Below, piece by piece: positions 8,545 to 16,316 of a DNA stretch of 64,000 bases. The notes beneath the pieces were generated by a model, which saw only the letters and a list, made by a program, of their open reading frames with translations, had not been told where the DNA came from and did no database searches. The stretch lies in the NCBI RefSeq assembly GCF_900156165.1, contig NZ_FTMY01000006.1, positions 1 through 64,000 of the forward strand, in the 5' to 3' direction. Numbering within the stretch: position 1 is the stretch's first letter; each line of letters begins with the position of its first letter. The translations under genes were made by a program, and so were the position numbers. Source of the DNA: Pseudacidovorax sp. RU35E. Lineage in GTDB: Bacteria > Pseudomonadota > Gammaproteobacteria > Burkholderiales > Burkholderiaceae_C.

Positions 8545-11500
8545 ATGTTTGACCCTTCAACAGAGGAGCTGATTCGGCACGCCCCAACCCTCGATGGGCT
8601 AGACAATAATCAACTCTCTAAAGAATTCACTCGAATATACACGACCATCATAGCGGCACGTATGCGGCTGCGTGATATACCCTCGCAAGCTGATCAAATA
8701 AGCGAGTCGCGAGTCGAGACCCTTGAAATAGTCAATAAAGAGATAAAGTTTTTAAGAGAGCTTGCAAGCACCCAAGAGGCAATTATTTCTGTCAGCCCTT
8801 CACGCGATGACCGCCGCTCTGCGGCATTTGTCGCCGGGACTGCGCACTATGTTCTCCTGCAGGCGGAACGCATCGGTGGCGCCAAGGTTACCTCACGCCT
8901 AGACGTCGACTACATATCGCCTGAAATTTCTGCGACAGTTTTGTTCATGATTGCTGGCGCTAGTGCAGACGCCGCGGAAATGGCCAGAGAGATTGAAGAA
9001 GACCATTCTCAGTGGAATCCTTATCGGTCGCCGCTATTAGCCGCTATCCGGCAACTTGCTACCGGAGATCTAGCGAACATCCAGCCACAATCAGAATTCA
9101 CAAGTGGCGCCGATGATCGGCGTCCAAGCATAGAGCGCGCAGTTGATGCGCTGTACCACCTGATTTACAACGGTCTTGCGTCGTTGGCTGCCGAGATGCT
9201 GGGAAATGAGGACGCAAGCAGCGGTGGGAAATTCGCGAGAGCGGAAGCGCTATGCAGCCGAGCGGTCAGCAGTCCGTTTCAACATCAACCAATCGTCCGC
9301 ATCTTCGCTGGGCCGCGACATCTAGCAGTGTTGCTTAAGATTCTGGCTGGTGACTTCCCAGAAACAAGTGTCGCTAAGCTTTCTCCACCAGATGGCAGCG
9401 ATCCTGCGCGATGGAGCCGCGGCGTTCGCCACATCTCACGCCGTCGCCCATACCTCTGGCCGAACCACCTCGACGCCATCCGCAGTGGATATTTGGACCT
9501 CGGGAAATCCGCTGCAATAAGCTTTCCAACCGGCGCTGGGAAGTCAACCCTGTCCGAACTTAAAATACTCGCGACGCTCAGCAAACACTTAGATGTTGTC
9601 TTTCTGGCTCCGACGCTTTCGCTCGTGGACCAAACGGCTCGCGTTTTAGACGCGGCATTCCCTGAGGCGGCCGTCGAGCGCGAGTACGCAAGCGACGACC
9701 CATTCGGCTTCGAATCCGTCCGCCTTCCGCCGATCACCGTCATGACACCCGAAAGATGCCTCGCTCTAATGGGGTTTGAACCGAGACTGTTTGAGAACGT
9801 TGGCCTCATCGTCTTTGACGAGTGCCACCTACTTCATGCTATCGACACTGAGCGGGGAAAGCGGGCCGTGGATTCTATGCTCTGCGTGCTCAATGCGGTC
9901 GATCTGGCACCAAAGGCAGACATGCTCATGCTTTCAGCCATGATGAGCAACGCAACTCAAATAGCAGGATGGCTGGAAAGCATCATGAAACGGCCCTGTC
10001 TCGCACTGTCAATGAGTTGGAAACCTACTCGACAAGTGCGAGGCTGCCTTGTGTATCCACGTTCAGAGGTCGACGATATGAAAGCCCTCGCGAAATCACT
10101 AAAAAAGGCCGCTTCTACCAACGCACCTTCACAAAAAGCAAGACGGCAAATGCTGGCGCGACCGCAAGGTTTTTTTGGCCTTAAGCAAACATGGGACACC
10201 ACGAACCGAGTTGATTATGCGCTGCTTCCATTGCTCGAAAAGCCGGTGCAGTTGGGCCTAAGTCCGTACTGGAAGCTAACGCCAAATGCGAATAATGTTG
10301 CGGCGGCCATTAGCTCTGCGGCAGTCGATGGGAGTTCGTCTCGGGTGCTAAAGACCCTTATTTTCTGCCAAACGACAGTTAACGCAAACAGCACCGCCGA
10401 ATACGCCAGGGCGCGGCTTGGAGCAAATATAATTCAATTAACAGCCGAGGAATCTCAATTCTTAGACATTGCGTTACAAGAGATTGGAAGTGCAGACTGC
10501 CTGTATATTGAAATAACGTCAAAGAAGGAAGTGACTTCGTCGGCGCTACCACATCACGCACGGCTCCTACCGGCTGAGAGGCACCTACATGAGTCGCTGT
10601 ATCGTCGTAAAGACGGCATCCATATTTTAGCTGCTACTTCAACCCTTGCACAGGGAATGAATTTGCCCAGTCAGATTGTTCTAATTGCCGGGGACAGTCG
10701 CTTTGACGCTGCAAACAACCAACTTGAACGCCTACAGGCGCACGAACTTCTAAATGCAGCAGGTAGAGCAGGCAGAGCGGGAGAGAGTTCATATGGATTC
10801 GTTCTTGTCATTCCCAGTAAAGTTGTCTTCTTTGACGATTCTATCGGCAGCATCCATCAACACTGGACTAACCTTAAAGAAATTTTTTCTCAATCTGACC
10901 AATGCCTTGCGATTGAAGATCCCCTTGCGCCGATTCTTGACTCTATACACTTGCATGGAGAGAGCCATGCGGCTGCTGAATATTTGCTTCGACGTCTTCC
11001 CGTTGGAGAGTCGGATGAGGTTACAGAAATGAAGTCCCGCGCCATGTTGAATCGGACATTCAATGCATACCTAAAATTGATGTCTGGAGACAAGGAATGG
11101 ATTGGGTCGCGTATAGCCGCTGCAATTTCGGCTAAGAAGAATCTTGCCGATCCAGATGAAGATTCCGACTGGGCAGATGTGCTGGCGGCGAAGTTCGGCA
11201 TTCATCCTTCCACACTGCGTTCGTTGGAAGAGCACCTTAAATCTCCGCCAAGTGACACTTCCGTAAACGGGTGGATCCGATGGCTGTTCGACTGGCTTAA
11301 GACCGAGCCGAAGGCCTTTATTGAGATGACTCGCCAAGAAGGTCTTGAAACGCTGTTCGGGAATAGATTTTCCGTGCTATCAGCGCCGGATGAACGAGGG
11401 GCATTTGCCATTCCGAGGCTTTTACCACTTCTCGAAGCATGGATGGCGGGGAAGCCGTATACGGAAATGGAGAAGGTGTTTGACCCCTCTCTGAAAAAGC

Positions 11501-11835
11501 TGAATAAGTGCGAGAACAGTCGGGATTTCGTGCTCCGTGTTCTCCCGGATTTAGCTTATGTAGCCTCACTTCCCGAATTAGTCCGCCGTTCCAGCGAAGC
11601 AATTGGCAAATCATGGATAACCCTCGAACGCCTGAGCGGATGTGTTCGCGACGGCCTAGACTCACTGGAGAAGCTCGCCCTGTATCAAATCATCGGCAGG
11701 TCAGGAGCGCGGATCGCAGCACACGAAACTTGGGATGTCTGCGAGTTTTGGACTGACGCTGCGAAGCCTGATGAGGACTGGAAGACGTTGCGAAACCGAG
11801 TCAAGGAGGGCTGGACGACGTGGCGCACCCCCTAA
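8545..11835 (+). CDS. Large Ski2-like SF2 DEAD/DEAH helicase, HamB-like defence component
   Basis: Protein of 1096 aa with a full set of SF2 motifs: motif I FPTGAGKS (about 327), Ia LAPTLSLVDQ, Ib MTPERCLAL, II FDECH (about 425), III LSAMMSN, IV KTLIFCQTT, V AATSTLAQGMNLP (about 693) and VI NAAGRAGRAG (about 737). The AAGRAGRAG form of motif VI and the TLAQGMNLP motif V are typical of Ski2-like helicases, the class of HamB. About 320 residues precede the motor and about 340 follow it; neither part is recognised. AAGGAG precedes the ATG by 9 nt. It is the second gene of a tight pair with the nuclease, so both probably act as one system in the cytoplasm. Confidence 0.75.
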   Translation: MFDPSTEELIRHAPTLDGLDNNQLSKEFTRIYTTIIAARMRLRDIPSQADQISESRVETLEIVNKEIKFLRELASTQEAIISVSPSRDDRRSAAFVAGTAHYVLLQAERIGGAKVTSRLDVDYISPEISATVLFMIAGASADAAEMAREIEEDHSQWNPYRSPLLAAIRQLATGDLANIQPQSEFTSGADDRRPSIERAVDALYHLIYNGLASLAAEMLGNEDASSGGKFARAEALCSRAVSSPFQHQPIVRIFAGPRHLAVLLKILAGDFPETSVAKLSPPDGSDPARWSRGVRHISRRRPYLWPNHLDAIRSGYLDLGKSAAISFPTGAGKSTLSELKILATLSKHLDVVFLAPTLSLVDQTARVLDAAFPEAAVEREYASDDPFGFESVRLPPITVMTPERCLALMGFEPRLFENVGLIVFDECHLLHAIDTERGKRAVDSMLCVLNAVDLAPKADMLMLSAMMSNATQIAGWLESIMKRPCLALSMSWKPTRQVRGCLVYPRSEVDDMKALAKSLKKAASTNAPSQKARRQMLARPQGFFGLKQTWDTTNRVDYALLPLLEKPVQLGLSPYWKLTPNANNVAAAISSAAVDGSSSRVLKTLIFCQTTVNANSTAEYARARLGANIIQLTAEESQFLDIALQEIGSADCLYIEITSKKEVTSSALPHHARLLPAERHLHESLYRRKDGIHILAATSTLAQGMNLPSQIVLIAGDSRFDAANNQLERLQAHELLNAAGRAGRAGESSYGFVLVIPSKVVFFDDSIGSIHQHWTNLKEIFSQSDQCLAIEDPLAPILDSIHLHGESHAAAEYLLRRLPVGESDEVTEMKSRAMLNRTFNAYLKLMSGDKEWIGSRIAAAISAKKNLADPDEDSDWADVLAAKFGIHPSTLRSLEEHLKSPPSDTSVNGWIRWLFDWLKTEPKAFIEMTRQEGLETLFGNRFSVLSAPDERGAFAIPRLLPLLEAWMAGKPYTEMEKVFDPSLKKLNKCENSRDFVLRVLPDLAYVASLPELVRRSSEAIGKSWITLERLSGCVRDGLDSLEKLALYQIIGRSGARIAAHETWDVCEFWTDAAKPDEDWKTLRNRVKEGWTTWRTP

Positions 11836-12241
11836 ATCCATTTCAGCAGAAACGCCGCAATCTTCCATTCGGCGAGATTTATCGATTAACCTGAGCTATT
11901 AGGTCACCTGGAGGTCCATGACGACTACTGGAAAAATCATCAAATAACAACCCCGTCGGACTCGTGGCCCAAAACGGAACGTCGACAGGCTGATAATTTT
12001 GCACTTCAGCGTCCCCAAAGCAAACATATGTGGAGATGCACGAATAACTAGGTCTTCGTCGAACGAAATAGTTCGCACCGAATTTGAGTGGCGGCTCAAA
12101 TCACATTTGTCCTCCCTGTACATTCGCAAGGCGTGCTATTCACCCTCAGATCTTTCTAGCGGGCGCAACTCGACTTGCGACCAATCTGTCAACGTCGGAG
12201 CCCCGCAGTAAAGATTTAGTGGGCATGGTTGGCGGATCGGG
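11836..12241. other. AT-richer spacer between the helicase gene and the prophage lysis remnant
   Basis: About 400 bp with no supported gene. The best frame is minus strand 11899-12129 (76 aa, MRMYREDKCDLSRHSN...), which lacks a ribosome site and a recognisable family, so it is not called. No clear intrinsic terminator is visible after the helicase stop. Composition changes back to host-like GC at about 12.24 kb, where the phage-derived genes begin. That implies the defence pair and the lysis genes have different origins. Confidence 0.5.
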
Positions 12242-12340
12242 CTATCGCGCGCGGCACTCGATGGGCACTGGCACATTGAAGTGCAACAGCGGGCCGGCCA
12301 GGCATCCCGCCAGCAGGGCCGCAATTAGACAGAGGAGCAC
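12242..12340 (-). CDS. Rz1-like outer-membrane spanin lipoprotein
   Basis: Tiny frame of 32 aa beginning at GTG 12340, with a lipoprotein signal VLLCLIAALLAGC: hydrophobic core, lipobox LAGC, acylated Cys at residue 13. The short mature tail ends FNVPVPIECRAR. It starts just inside the 3' end of the Rz-like frame in another register (the Rz frame stops at 12325), the normal nested Rz/Rz1 layout of phage lysis cassettes. Rz1 partners Rz to fuse inner and outer membranes in the last step of host lysis. It is shorter than usual, and the start codon is a guess based on the signal sequence. Confidence 0.5.
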   Translation of the reverse strand: MLLCLIAALLAGCLAGPLLHFNVPVPIECRAR

Positions 12341-12700
12341 CGTTCGCCTCGCGGTGCAGCGCGCCCCCGCCTCCAGCTGTCAACGCGCGCCTGAGCGCTC
12401 CCGCAGAGGTTGCCTGGCACTACGGCCGGCGTCGACAGAATTAGTTGCGCCATAGCCTCCTGTTGCGGTCGCCGCTCTGCAGATGTGGCATTCGCGAGCC
12501 GATCGCGCTGGTCTGCTAGGTTGCGAAGATCGGCAGCTCCGTCGTTGCAGGCTGAAGCGTCCGCCCGTGCGGTGTTCCACTCGCCCGTCGTGCGCGCGAC
12601 GGCACCCCGCGTGTGCAGCCAGGCCCAGCCGAGCCCGGCATTGCCGTCCGGCCACGCTCAGCACCAGCGCAACGGCAAGCGCCTGCATGGCCGCGGTCAT
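12325..12700 (-). pseudogene. Rz-like inner-membrane spanin, apparent single-base frameshift
   Basis: ATG 12700 overlaps the endolysin stop by four bases and encodes an N-terminal membrane segment, MQALAVALVLSVAG. The continuation typical of Rz (NAGLGWAWLHTRGAV, then a helical region TGEWNTARADASACN and ADQRDRLANATSAERR) is in the next register and runs to TAA at 12325-12327. Dropping one base at 12646 joins the two parts as VAGGNAGLGWAW. The 376-nt span is not a multiple of three. Intact Rz is a coiled-coil i-spanin that pairs with Rz1. Either this is a decayed prophage gene or the base is a sequencing error. Confidence 0.65.
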
Positions 12701-13311
12701 CGAAACGCCGCCTCGCCGGCCTCGATGGCCTTGCGCACTGGCCAGCCCAGGAACACGAGCCGCGTCGCATGCCGGCGCCGCTGCAGCCCCTTGAACACCT
12801 GTCCTCCCGCCCTCACCCATTTCGGCAGCTCATCCGCTGCGCCCGCGTAGTCGCCGGCATTGAGCTTGCGCAGAAAGGTGCTCGGCCGGCCATCGGCCAA
12901 GTAGAGGATGCCGTCCCGCCCTCGCCCGCCTGGCCCGGTGTTGTAGACCGTCGAAACGATGGCGTCCCACTGGCACTGCGACACCGGCACATGCACGGCC
13001 TCGCGCGCGGGAGGCTCGAAGTCGCGCGCGAGGCGCCGCGCATAGCGCACGTCTGCCTCAGACTGCGTGATGACCCGGCCGACGCGCACGTCCAGTGTGT
13101 CACTCCATCCGATGGTCCAAGGTGCGCCGCTCAGCTTGGCGAACGGCGTCGGGATCGCGGGCATGTTGTACGGGTCGAAGCCCGCGCGGCGCAGCGCGGC
13201 AAAGAGCGGCGAAGCCGGGTCCGGGTAGGCCAGCAGCTTGCACGCCTCGTAATGGTGATTCAGCGCGTGGCAGGCCGGGCCCGCGCGCATCACTTCGACG
13301 GCACTATCCAT
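12697..13311 (-). CDS. Phage endolysin, T4-type lysozyme (GH24)
   Basis: Muramidase-like protein of 204 aa, matching phage GH24 endolysins. The catalytic Glu is probably E22 in HHYEACKLLAYPDP, followed by the conserved Asp/Thr region WTIGWSDT, then ITQSEADVRYARRLARDFE and QCQWDAIVSTVYNTGPG. There is no signal peptide or signal-anchor segment, so release to the periplasm should depend on a holin. It overlaps the upstream holin-like gene by 8 nt and the downstream Rz-like gene by 4 nt, which places it in a compact lysis cassette. The frame is intact. Confidence 0.88.
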   Translation of the reverse strand: MDSAVEVMRAGPACHALNHHYEACKLLAYPDPASPLFAALRRAGFDPYNMPAIPTPFAKLSGAPWTIGWSDTLDVRVGRVITQSEADVRYARRLARDFEPPAREAVHVPVSQCQWDAIVSTVYNTGPGGRGRDGILYLADGRPSTFLRKLNAGDYAGAADELPKWVRAGGQVFKGLQRRRHATRLVFLGWPVRKAIEAGEAAFR

Positions 13312-13606
13312 GCTGCCCCCTCACGTCGCGCACCTTCGCTTCCCGCGGCGCGCAGCCTCGCCAGTTCTTGCGAGACAGAGCCAGGTGCATGAGCATGCCG
13401 GCGAGCGCCGCCACGTCGTACCAATCGAGGTCCTCGCCGCGCAGCAGGCCCAGCACCACGCCGAAGGCGAAGACCGCCCACAGCAGATAGACGCCGAAGA
13501 CGCTCACGCGGTGTTCACCCGCGCGCAGAAGGTCCACGCGCACGACGCAGCCGATGAGCACAGCACATGCGGCGATGAGGCCGCCCAGTTCGATGGCTGT
13601 CGTCAT
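13304..13606 (-). CDS. Small phage membrane protein, holin-like
   Basis: Protein of 100 aa with three hydrophobic segments (about 6-25 LGGLIAACAVLIGCVVRV, 33-56 and 62-77) and a basic C-terminus (SRKNWRGCAPREAKVRDVRG). Its ATG at 13606 overlaps the stop of the upstream membrane protein, and its 3' end overlaps the endolysin start. The longer open frame from 13855 is rejected because the added part overlaps a real gene. Position between another membrane protein and the endolysin suggests a holin or holin partner; this is inference from context and topology. Confidence 0.7.
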   Translation of the reverse strand: MTTAIELGGLIAACAVLIGCVVRVDLLRAGEHRVSVFGVYLLWAVFAFGVVLGLLRGEDLDWYDVAALAGMLMHLALSRKNWRGCAPREAKVRDVRGQHG

Positions 13607-13953
13607 GTCTTGCTCTCCAGCTTGCCGACGTGGCTCAGCAACGCACGCAGGAGCGTTGTCACGAGCACCTGCGCGCCGAATCCGGCGATCAGCGACAGCA
13701 CGATGAGCACCGGCCGCGAGCTGCCGATGAACTCGGTTGCGGCCGTACCGCAGGCCGCGCCCACCAGCGTCGACAGAGCCACGAAGACGAGGGAGCGCAC
13801 GCGCCCCATGCGCTCGGCCTGATACAGGGCCAGCAGCGCCCCAATGAGCCCCCAAATGAGGGCGTAATAGTCGACACCGAGCATCGCCATGGCGAGCGTC
13901 GAGGCGCTCGCGGCGATGCTGGCGACCACGTTCGAGGTCGGTTCCGGAGGCAT
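13603..13953 (-). CDS. Phage holin-like membrane protein
   Basis: Protein of 116 aa with three or four transmembrane stretches (ASIAASASTLAMAMLG, YALIWGLIGALLALY, SLVFVALSTLVGAACG, VLIVLSLIAGFGAQVLVTTLL) and a short polar tail HVGKLESKT. It lies 4 nt after the truncated phage gene and overlaps the next gene by 4 nt. Holins form membrane lesions that release cytoplasmic endolysin. Two adjacent small membrane proteins before the endolysin fit a holin/antiholin pair, though which is which cannot be decided from sequence. Confidence 0.7.
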   Translation of the reverse strand: MPPEPTSNVVASIAASASTLAMAMLGVDYYALIWGLIGALLALYQAERMGRVRSLVFVALSTLVGAACGTAATEFIGSSRPVLIVLSLIAGFGAQVLVTTLLRALLSHVGKLESKT

Positions 13954-13957
13954 GGGC

Positions 13958-14237
13958 TTAGGTCGCTTCCTCGAAGACGGCGGCGGCGCCGGCCAGCTCG
14001 CCGTCGGGCTTGGCGATCAGCGCCGTGTAGAGCCATTGCAGCGTGTCGCCTTCGGGCGTGCCCACGAGGTCGACGGCACGATGGGCCAGGGGCTTGCGGC
14101 CGGCGGCGCGCGCGTCCGCGCTCACGAAGCCCTGCAGCACGGCCTGGCTCTTGGTGCCGTCCACCACGATGGTGTATTGGCTGATGACGAAATGGGTGAC
14201 AGGCGCCGGTGCCCTCGATGAGGGCTCGCGCAAAGCC
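13958..14237 (-). pseudogene. 5'-truncated phage protein at the island edge
   Basis: The open frame ends at TAA 13958-13960 and encodes a protein-like C-terminus (HFVISQYTIVVDGTKSQAV through AAAVFEEAT). No ATG, GTG or TTG precedes the protein-like part in frame; the only internal option, GTG 14167, lacks a ribosome site and would drop the HFVISQYTIV segment. Upstream, the frame runs into the tRNA-Ser 3' end at 14238. The start was therefore probably lost when the phage DNA was joined to, or deleted at, the attachment site. Function is unknown; its place before the holins suggests a tail-associated or late structural protein. Confidence 0.6.
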
Positions 14238-14258
14238 CTGGCGGAAGCGGTGAGATTC
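14238..14258 (+). repeat. Right attachment-site copy inside tRNA-Ser
   Basis: Second copy of the 21-bp direct repeat at 6701-6721. Twenty of its bases are the 3' end of the tRNA-Ser gene on the minus strand (T-arm side to CCA); the first base lies just beyond it. The tRNA remains complete, as expected when an integrating element brings its own copy of the tRNA end. Confidence 0.8.
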
Positions 14259-14326
14259 GAACTCACGGACGGTCGCCCGTCGCCGGTTTTCAAGACCGGT
14301 GCAATCGACCACTCTGCCACGCTTCC
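14239..14326 (-). tRNA. tRNA-Ser (anticodon TGA)
   Basis: An 88-nt class II tRNA read on the minus strand. The acceptor arm GGAAGCG (14326 downward) pairs with CGCTTCC, followed by discriminator G and an encoded CCA at 14241-14239. The anticodon loop is CTTGAAA with anticodon TGA, the variable arm is long as expected for serine, and the T-loop GTTCGAATC is canonical. It decodes UCN codons. The 3' end serves as the integration site of the neighbouring island. Confidence 0.95.
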
Positions 14327-14424
14327 TGGGTCGGCCTTCTGCGGCGATGCCGTGCGGCACCCGAAGGCGAAATGCGGCCGCAAGTGTAAGGGCACCGCCG
14401 CGCCCTTCCGCGGCGGCGGCGGCG

Positions 14425-15684
14425 TCAGTCCGCCCGGTCGCCTTCGGGCAGGAACATCGCCTGCAGGTCGCTCAGAAAATCCATGCCCCGCTCGGTCGGC
14501 CACACGCGGTGCAGGTCGCGCGCCAGCAGGCCGCGGGCCTCGGCCTCTTCAAGCGGACGGCGAATGGCGCTGATGGCCAGGCCGGTTCGCTCGCCAAACT
14601 GGGCCAGCGTGAAGCCTTCCTTCAGGCGCAGTGCGTTCAGCATGAACTCGAAAGGCAGGTCGGCCAGCGCCACGTCGTCGCTCTGCGCCACGGCCTGGCC
14701 GGCCAGGGCCTGCGCCATGTAGCGCTGCGGATCGCGCACGCGCACCTGCCGCACGATGCGGTGGGCAAAGCTCAGCTTGCCGTGCGCGCCCGCGCCCAGG
14801 CCCAGGTAGTCGCCGAACTGCCAGTAATTGAGGTTGTGCGTGCAGCTGTGGCCCTGCCTGGCATAGGCCGACACCTCGTAGCGCGCCAGGCCCGCAGCCG
14901 CCGTGCGCTCGGTGATGCGGTCGAGCATGGCGTAGGCGATGTCGTCCTCGGGCAACGCGGGCGGGTGCTTGGCAAAGAAGGTGTTGGGCTCGATGGTCAG
15001 GTGGTAGATCGACAGGTGCGGCGGCGCGAGGGCCAGGGCCTGGTCCAGCTCGGCCTCCAGGCCCTGCAGCGTCTGCCCGGGCAGGGCGTACATCAGGTCG
15101 AGGTTGAAGGTCTCGAAGGCCTGGGCGGCTTCTTCGACGGCGGCGATGGCCTGGCGGCGGTCGTGCACGCGGCCCAGCGCCTTCAGGTGCGCATCGTCGA
15201 AGCTCTGCACGCCGACCGACAGCCGCGTGACGCCGGCGGCGCGGTAGGCGCGGAAGCGGTCGCGCTCGAAGGTGCCGGGGTTGGCCTCCAGCGTGATCTC
15301 GCAGCCGGGCTCCAGGCGCAGGCGGGCACGCACGGCGCCGAGCAGCCGGTCGATGCTCTCGGGCGCGAACAGGCTGGGCGTGCCGCCGCCCATGAAGATG
15401 GTGTGCACGGTGCGGCCCCACACCAGCGGGAGGGCAGCGTCGAGGTCGGCGATCAGGGCGTCGATGTAGCGCTGCTCGGGCACCGCGGCGTCATCGCCCT
15501 CGCCGCGCCATTCGTGCGAGTTGAAGTCGCAGTAGGGGCACTTGCGCAGGCACCACGGCAGGTGGATGTAGAGCGACAGCGGTGGCGATGCGGCCAGCTG
15601 CAACGGGCCGGGCCGCATCATGTGCAGCACGTCGTTGGCCTGCGGCGCGACGGCCACGGCGGGCTGGATCGGGATGCTGCTCAT
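14425..15684 (-). CDS. hemW: Radical SAM heme chaperone HemW
   Basis: Protein of 419 aa, close to the usual HemW length. The radical-SAM cluster motif CxxxCxxC is seen in WCLRKCPYCDFNSH (about residues 46-59), and GGGTPSLF and LTIEPNTFFA are typical of the HemN/HemW group. HemW binds heme and delivers it to respiratory proteins; it was formerly annotated as oxygen-independent coproporphyrinogen oxidase. ATG 15684 overlaps the rdgB stop by four bases, so hemW is the last gene of an rph-rdgB-hemW unit. A longer frame extends into rdgB and is rejected. Confidence 0.93.
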   Translation of the reverse strand: MSSIPIQPAVAVAPQANDVLHMMRPGPLQLAASPPLSLYIHLPWCLRKCPYCDFNSHEWRGEGDDAAVPEQRYIDALIADLDAALPLVWGRTVHTIFMGGGTPSLFAPESIDRLLGAVRARLRLEPGCEITLEANPGTFERDRFRAYRAAGVTRLSVGVQSFDDAHLKALGRVHDRRQAIAAVEEAAQAFETFNLDLMYALPGQTLQGLEAELDQALALAPPHLSIYHLTIEPNTFFAKHPPALPEDDIAYAMLDRITERTAAAGLARYEVSAYARQGHSCTHNLNYWQFGDYLGLGAGAHGKLSFAHRIVRQVRVRDPQRYMAQALAGQAVAQSDDVALADLPFEFMLNALRLKEGFTLAQFGERTGLAISAIRRPLEEAEARGLLARDLHRVWPTERGMDFLSDLQAMFLPEGDRAD

Positions 15685-16289
15685 CCGCCCAGGCCCCAGC
15701 GTTCGCGCATCAGGGCCAGCATGGCGCGCGCGGCCTGGCCGCGGTGGCTGTGGGCGTTCTTCACCTCGGGCGGCAATTGCGCGAAGGTCTTGCCGAACTG
15801 CGGCAGGAACATCACCGGGTCGAAGCCGAAGCCATGTTCGCCCACGGGCTCGGTGGTGATCTCGCCGACGGCGCGGCCCACGGCCACCAGCGGCTCGGGG
15901 TCCTCGGCATGGCGCAGCGCGACCAGCGTGCTGACCAGCGCGGCGCGGCGATTGGATTCGCCGCGCAGCTGCGCCAGCAGCGCCTTCACGTTGTTGGCGT
16001 CGCCCTTCTCGTAGCCGAACTGCGTGGCGTAGTAGGCCGTGTCCACGCCCGGCAGGCCGCCGAAGGCATCCACGCACAGGCCGGCGTCGTCGGCGATGGC
16101 GGGCAGGGCGGTGGCCGCGCTGGCATGGCGGGCCTTGGCCAGCGCGTTTTCGACGAAGGTGCGGAAGGGTTCTTCCGCCTCGCCTACGCCCAGCTCCGAC
16201 TGGCGCACGAGCGTCAGGCCCAGCGTGCCGAAGAGCTGCTGCAGCTCGGCCAGCTTGCCCGCGTTGTTGGATGCGAGAACCAGTTTCAT
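15681..16289 (-). CDS. rdgB: Non-canonical purine NTP pyrophosphatase (RdgB/HAM1)
   Basis: House-cleaning enzyme of 202 aa that hydrolyses dITP, dXTP and ITP to monophosphates, keeping deaminated purines out of nucleic acids. The N-terminus MKLVLASNNAGKLAELQ is the family signature, ADDAGLCVDAFGGLPGVDTA is the Ham1 core, and GFGFDPVMF and SHRGQAARAM lie near the C-terminus. ATG 16289 is chosen because the family begins there; the longer frame adds nine unrelated residues. It sits 27 nt after rph and overlaps hemW by four bases. Confidence 0.95.
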   Translation of the reverse strand: MKLVLASNNAGKLAELQQLFGTLGLTLVRQSELGVGEAEEPFRTFVENALAKARHASAATALPAIADDAGLCVDAFGGLPGVDTAYYATQFGYEKGDANNVKALLAQLRGESNRRAALVSTLVALRHAEDPEPLVAVGRAVGEITTEPVGEHGFGFDPVMFLPQFGKTFAQLPPEVKNAHSHRGQAARAMLALMRERWGLGG

Positions 16290-16316
16290 GGATGCGCTCT
16301 CCGTGCTCGCGCCCAC

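Larger units (their letters stand above)
6701..14258. mobile_element. Genomic island integrated at the 3' end of tRNA-Ser(TGA)
   Basis: A 21-bp perfect direct repeat flanks this roughly 7.5-kb segment. The right copy is the 3' end of the tRNA-Ser gene including its encoded CCA; the left copy stands alone in non-coding DNA. This is the classic signature of site-specific integration at a tRNA 3' end. Contents: a nuclease-helicase gene pair on the plus strand, AT-richer than the host, then a minus-strand phage lysis cassette whose most upstream gene is cut off beside the tRNA repeat. No tyrosine recombinase is visible, so the element is probably a remnant that cannot excise itself. Confidence 0.75.

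Noticed and set aside
11899-12129. Possible 76-aa gene after the helicase
   Set aside because: No ribosome site, no family, and the frame is of a length expected by chance in AT-richer DNA.
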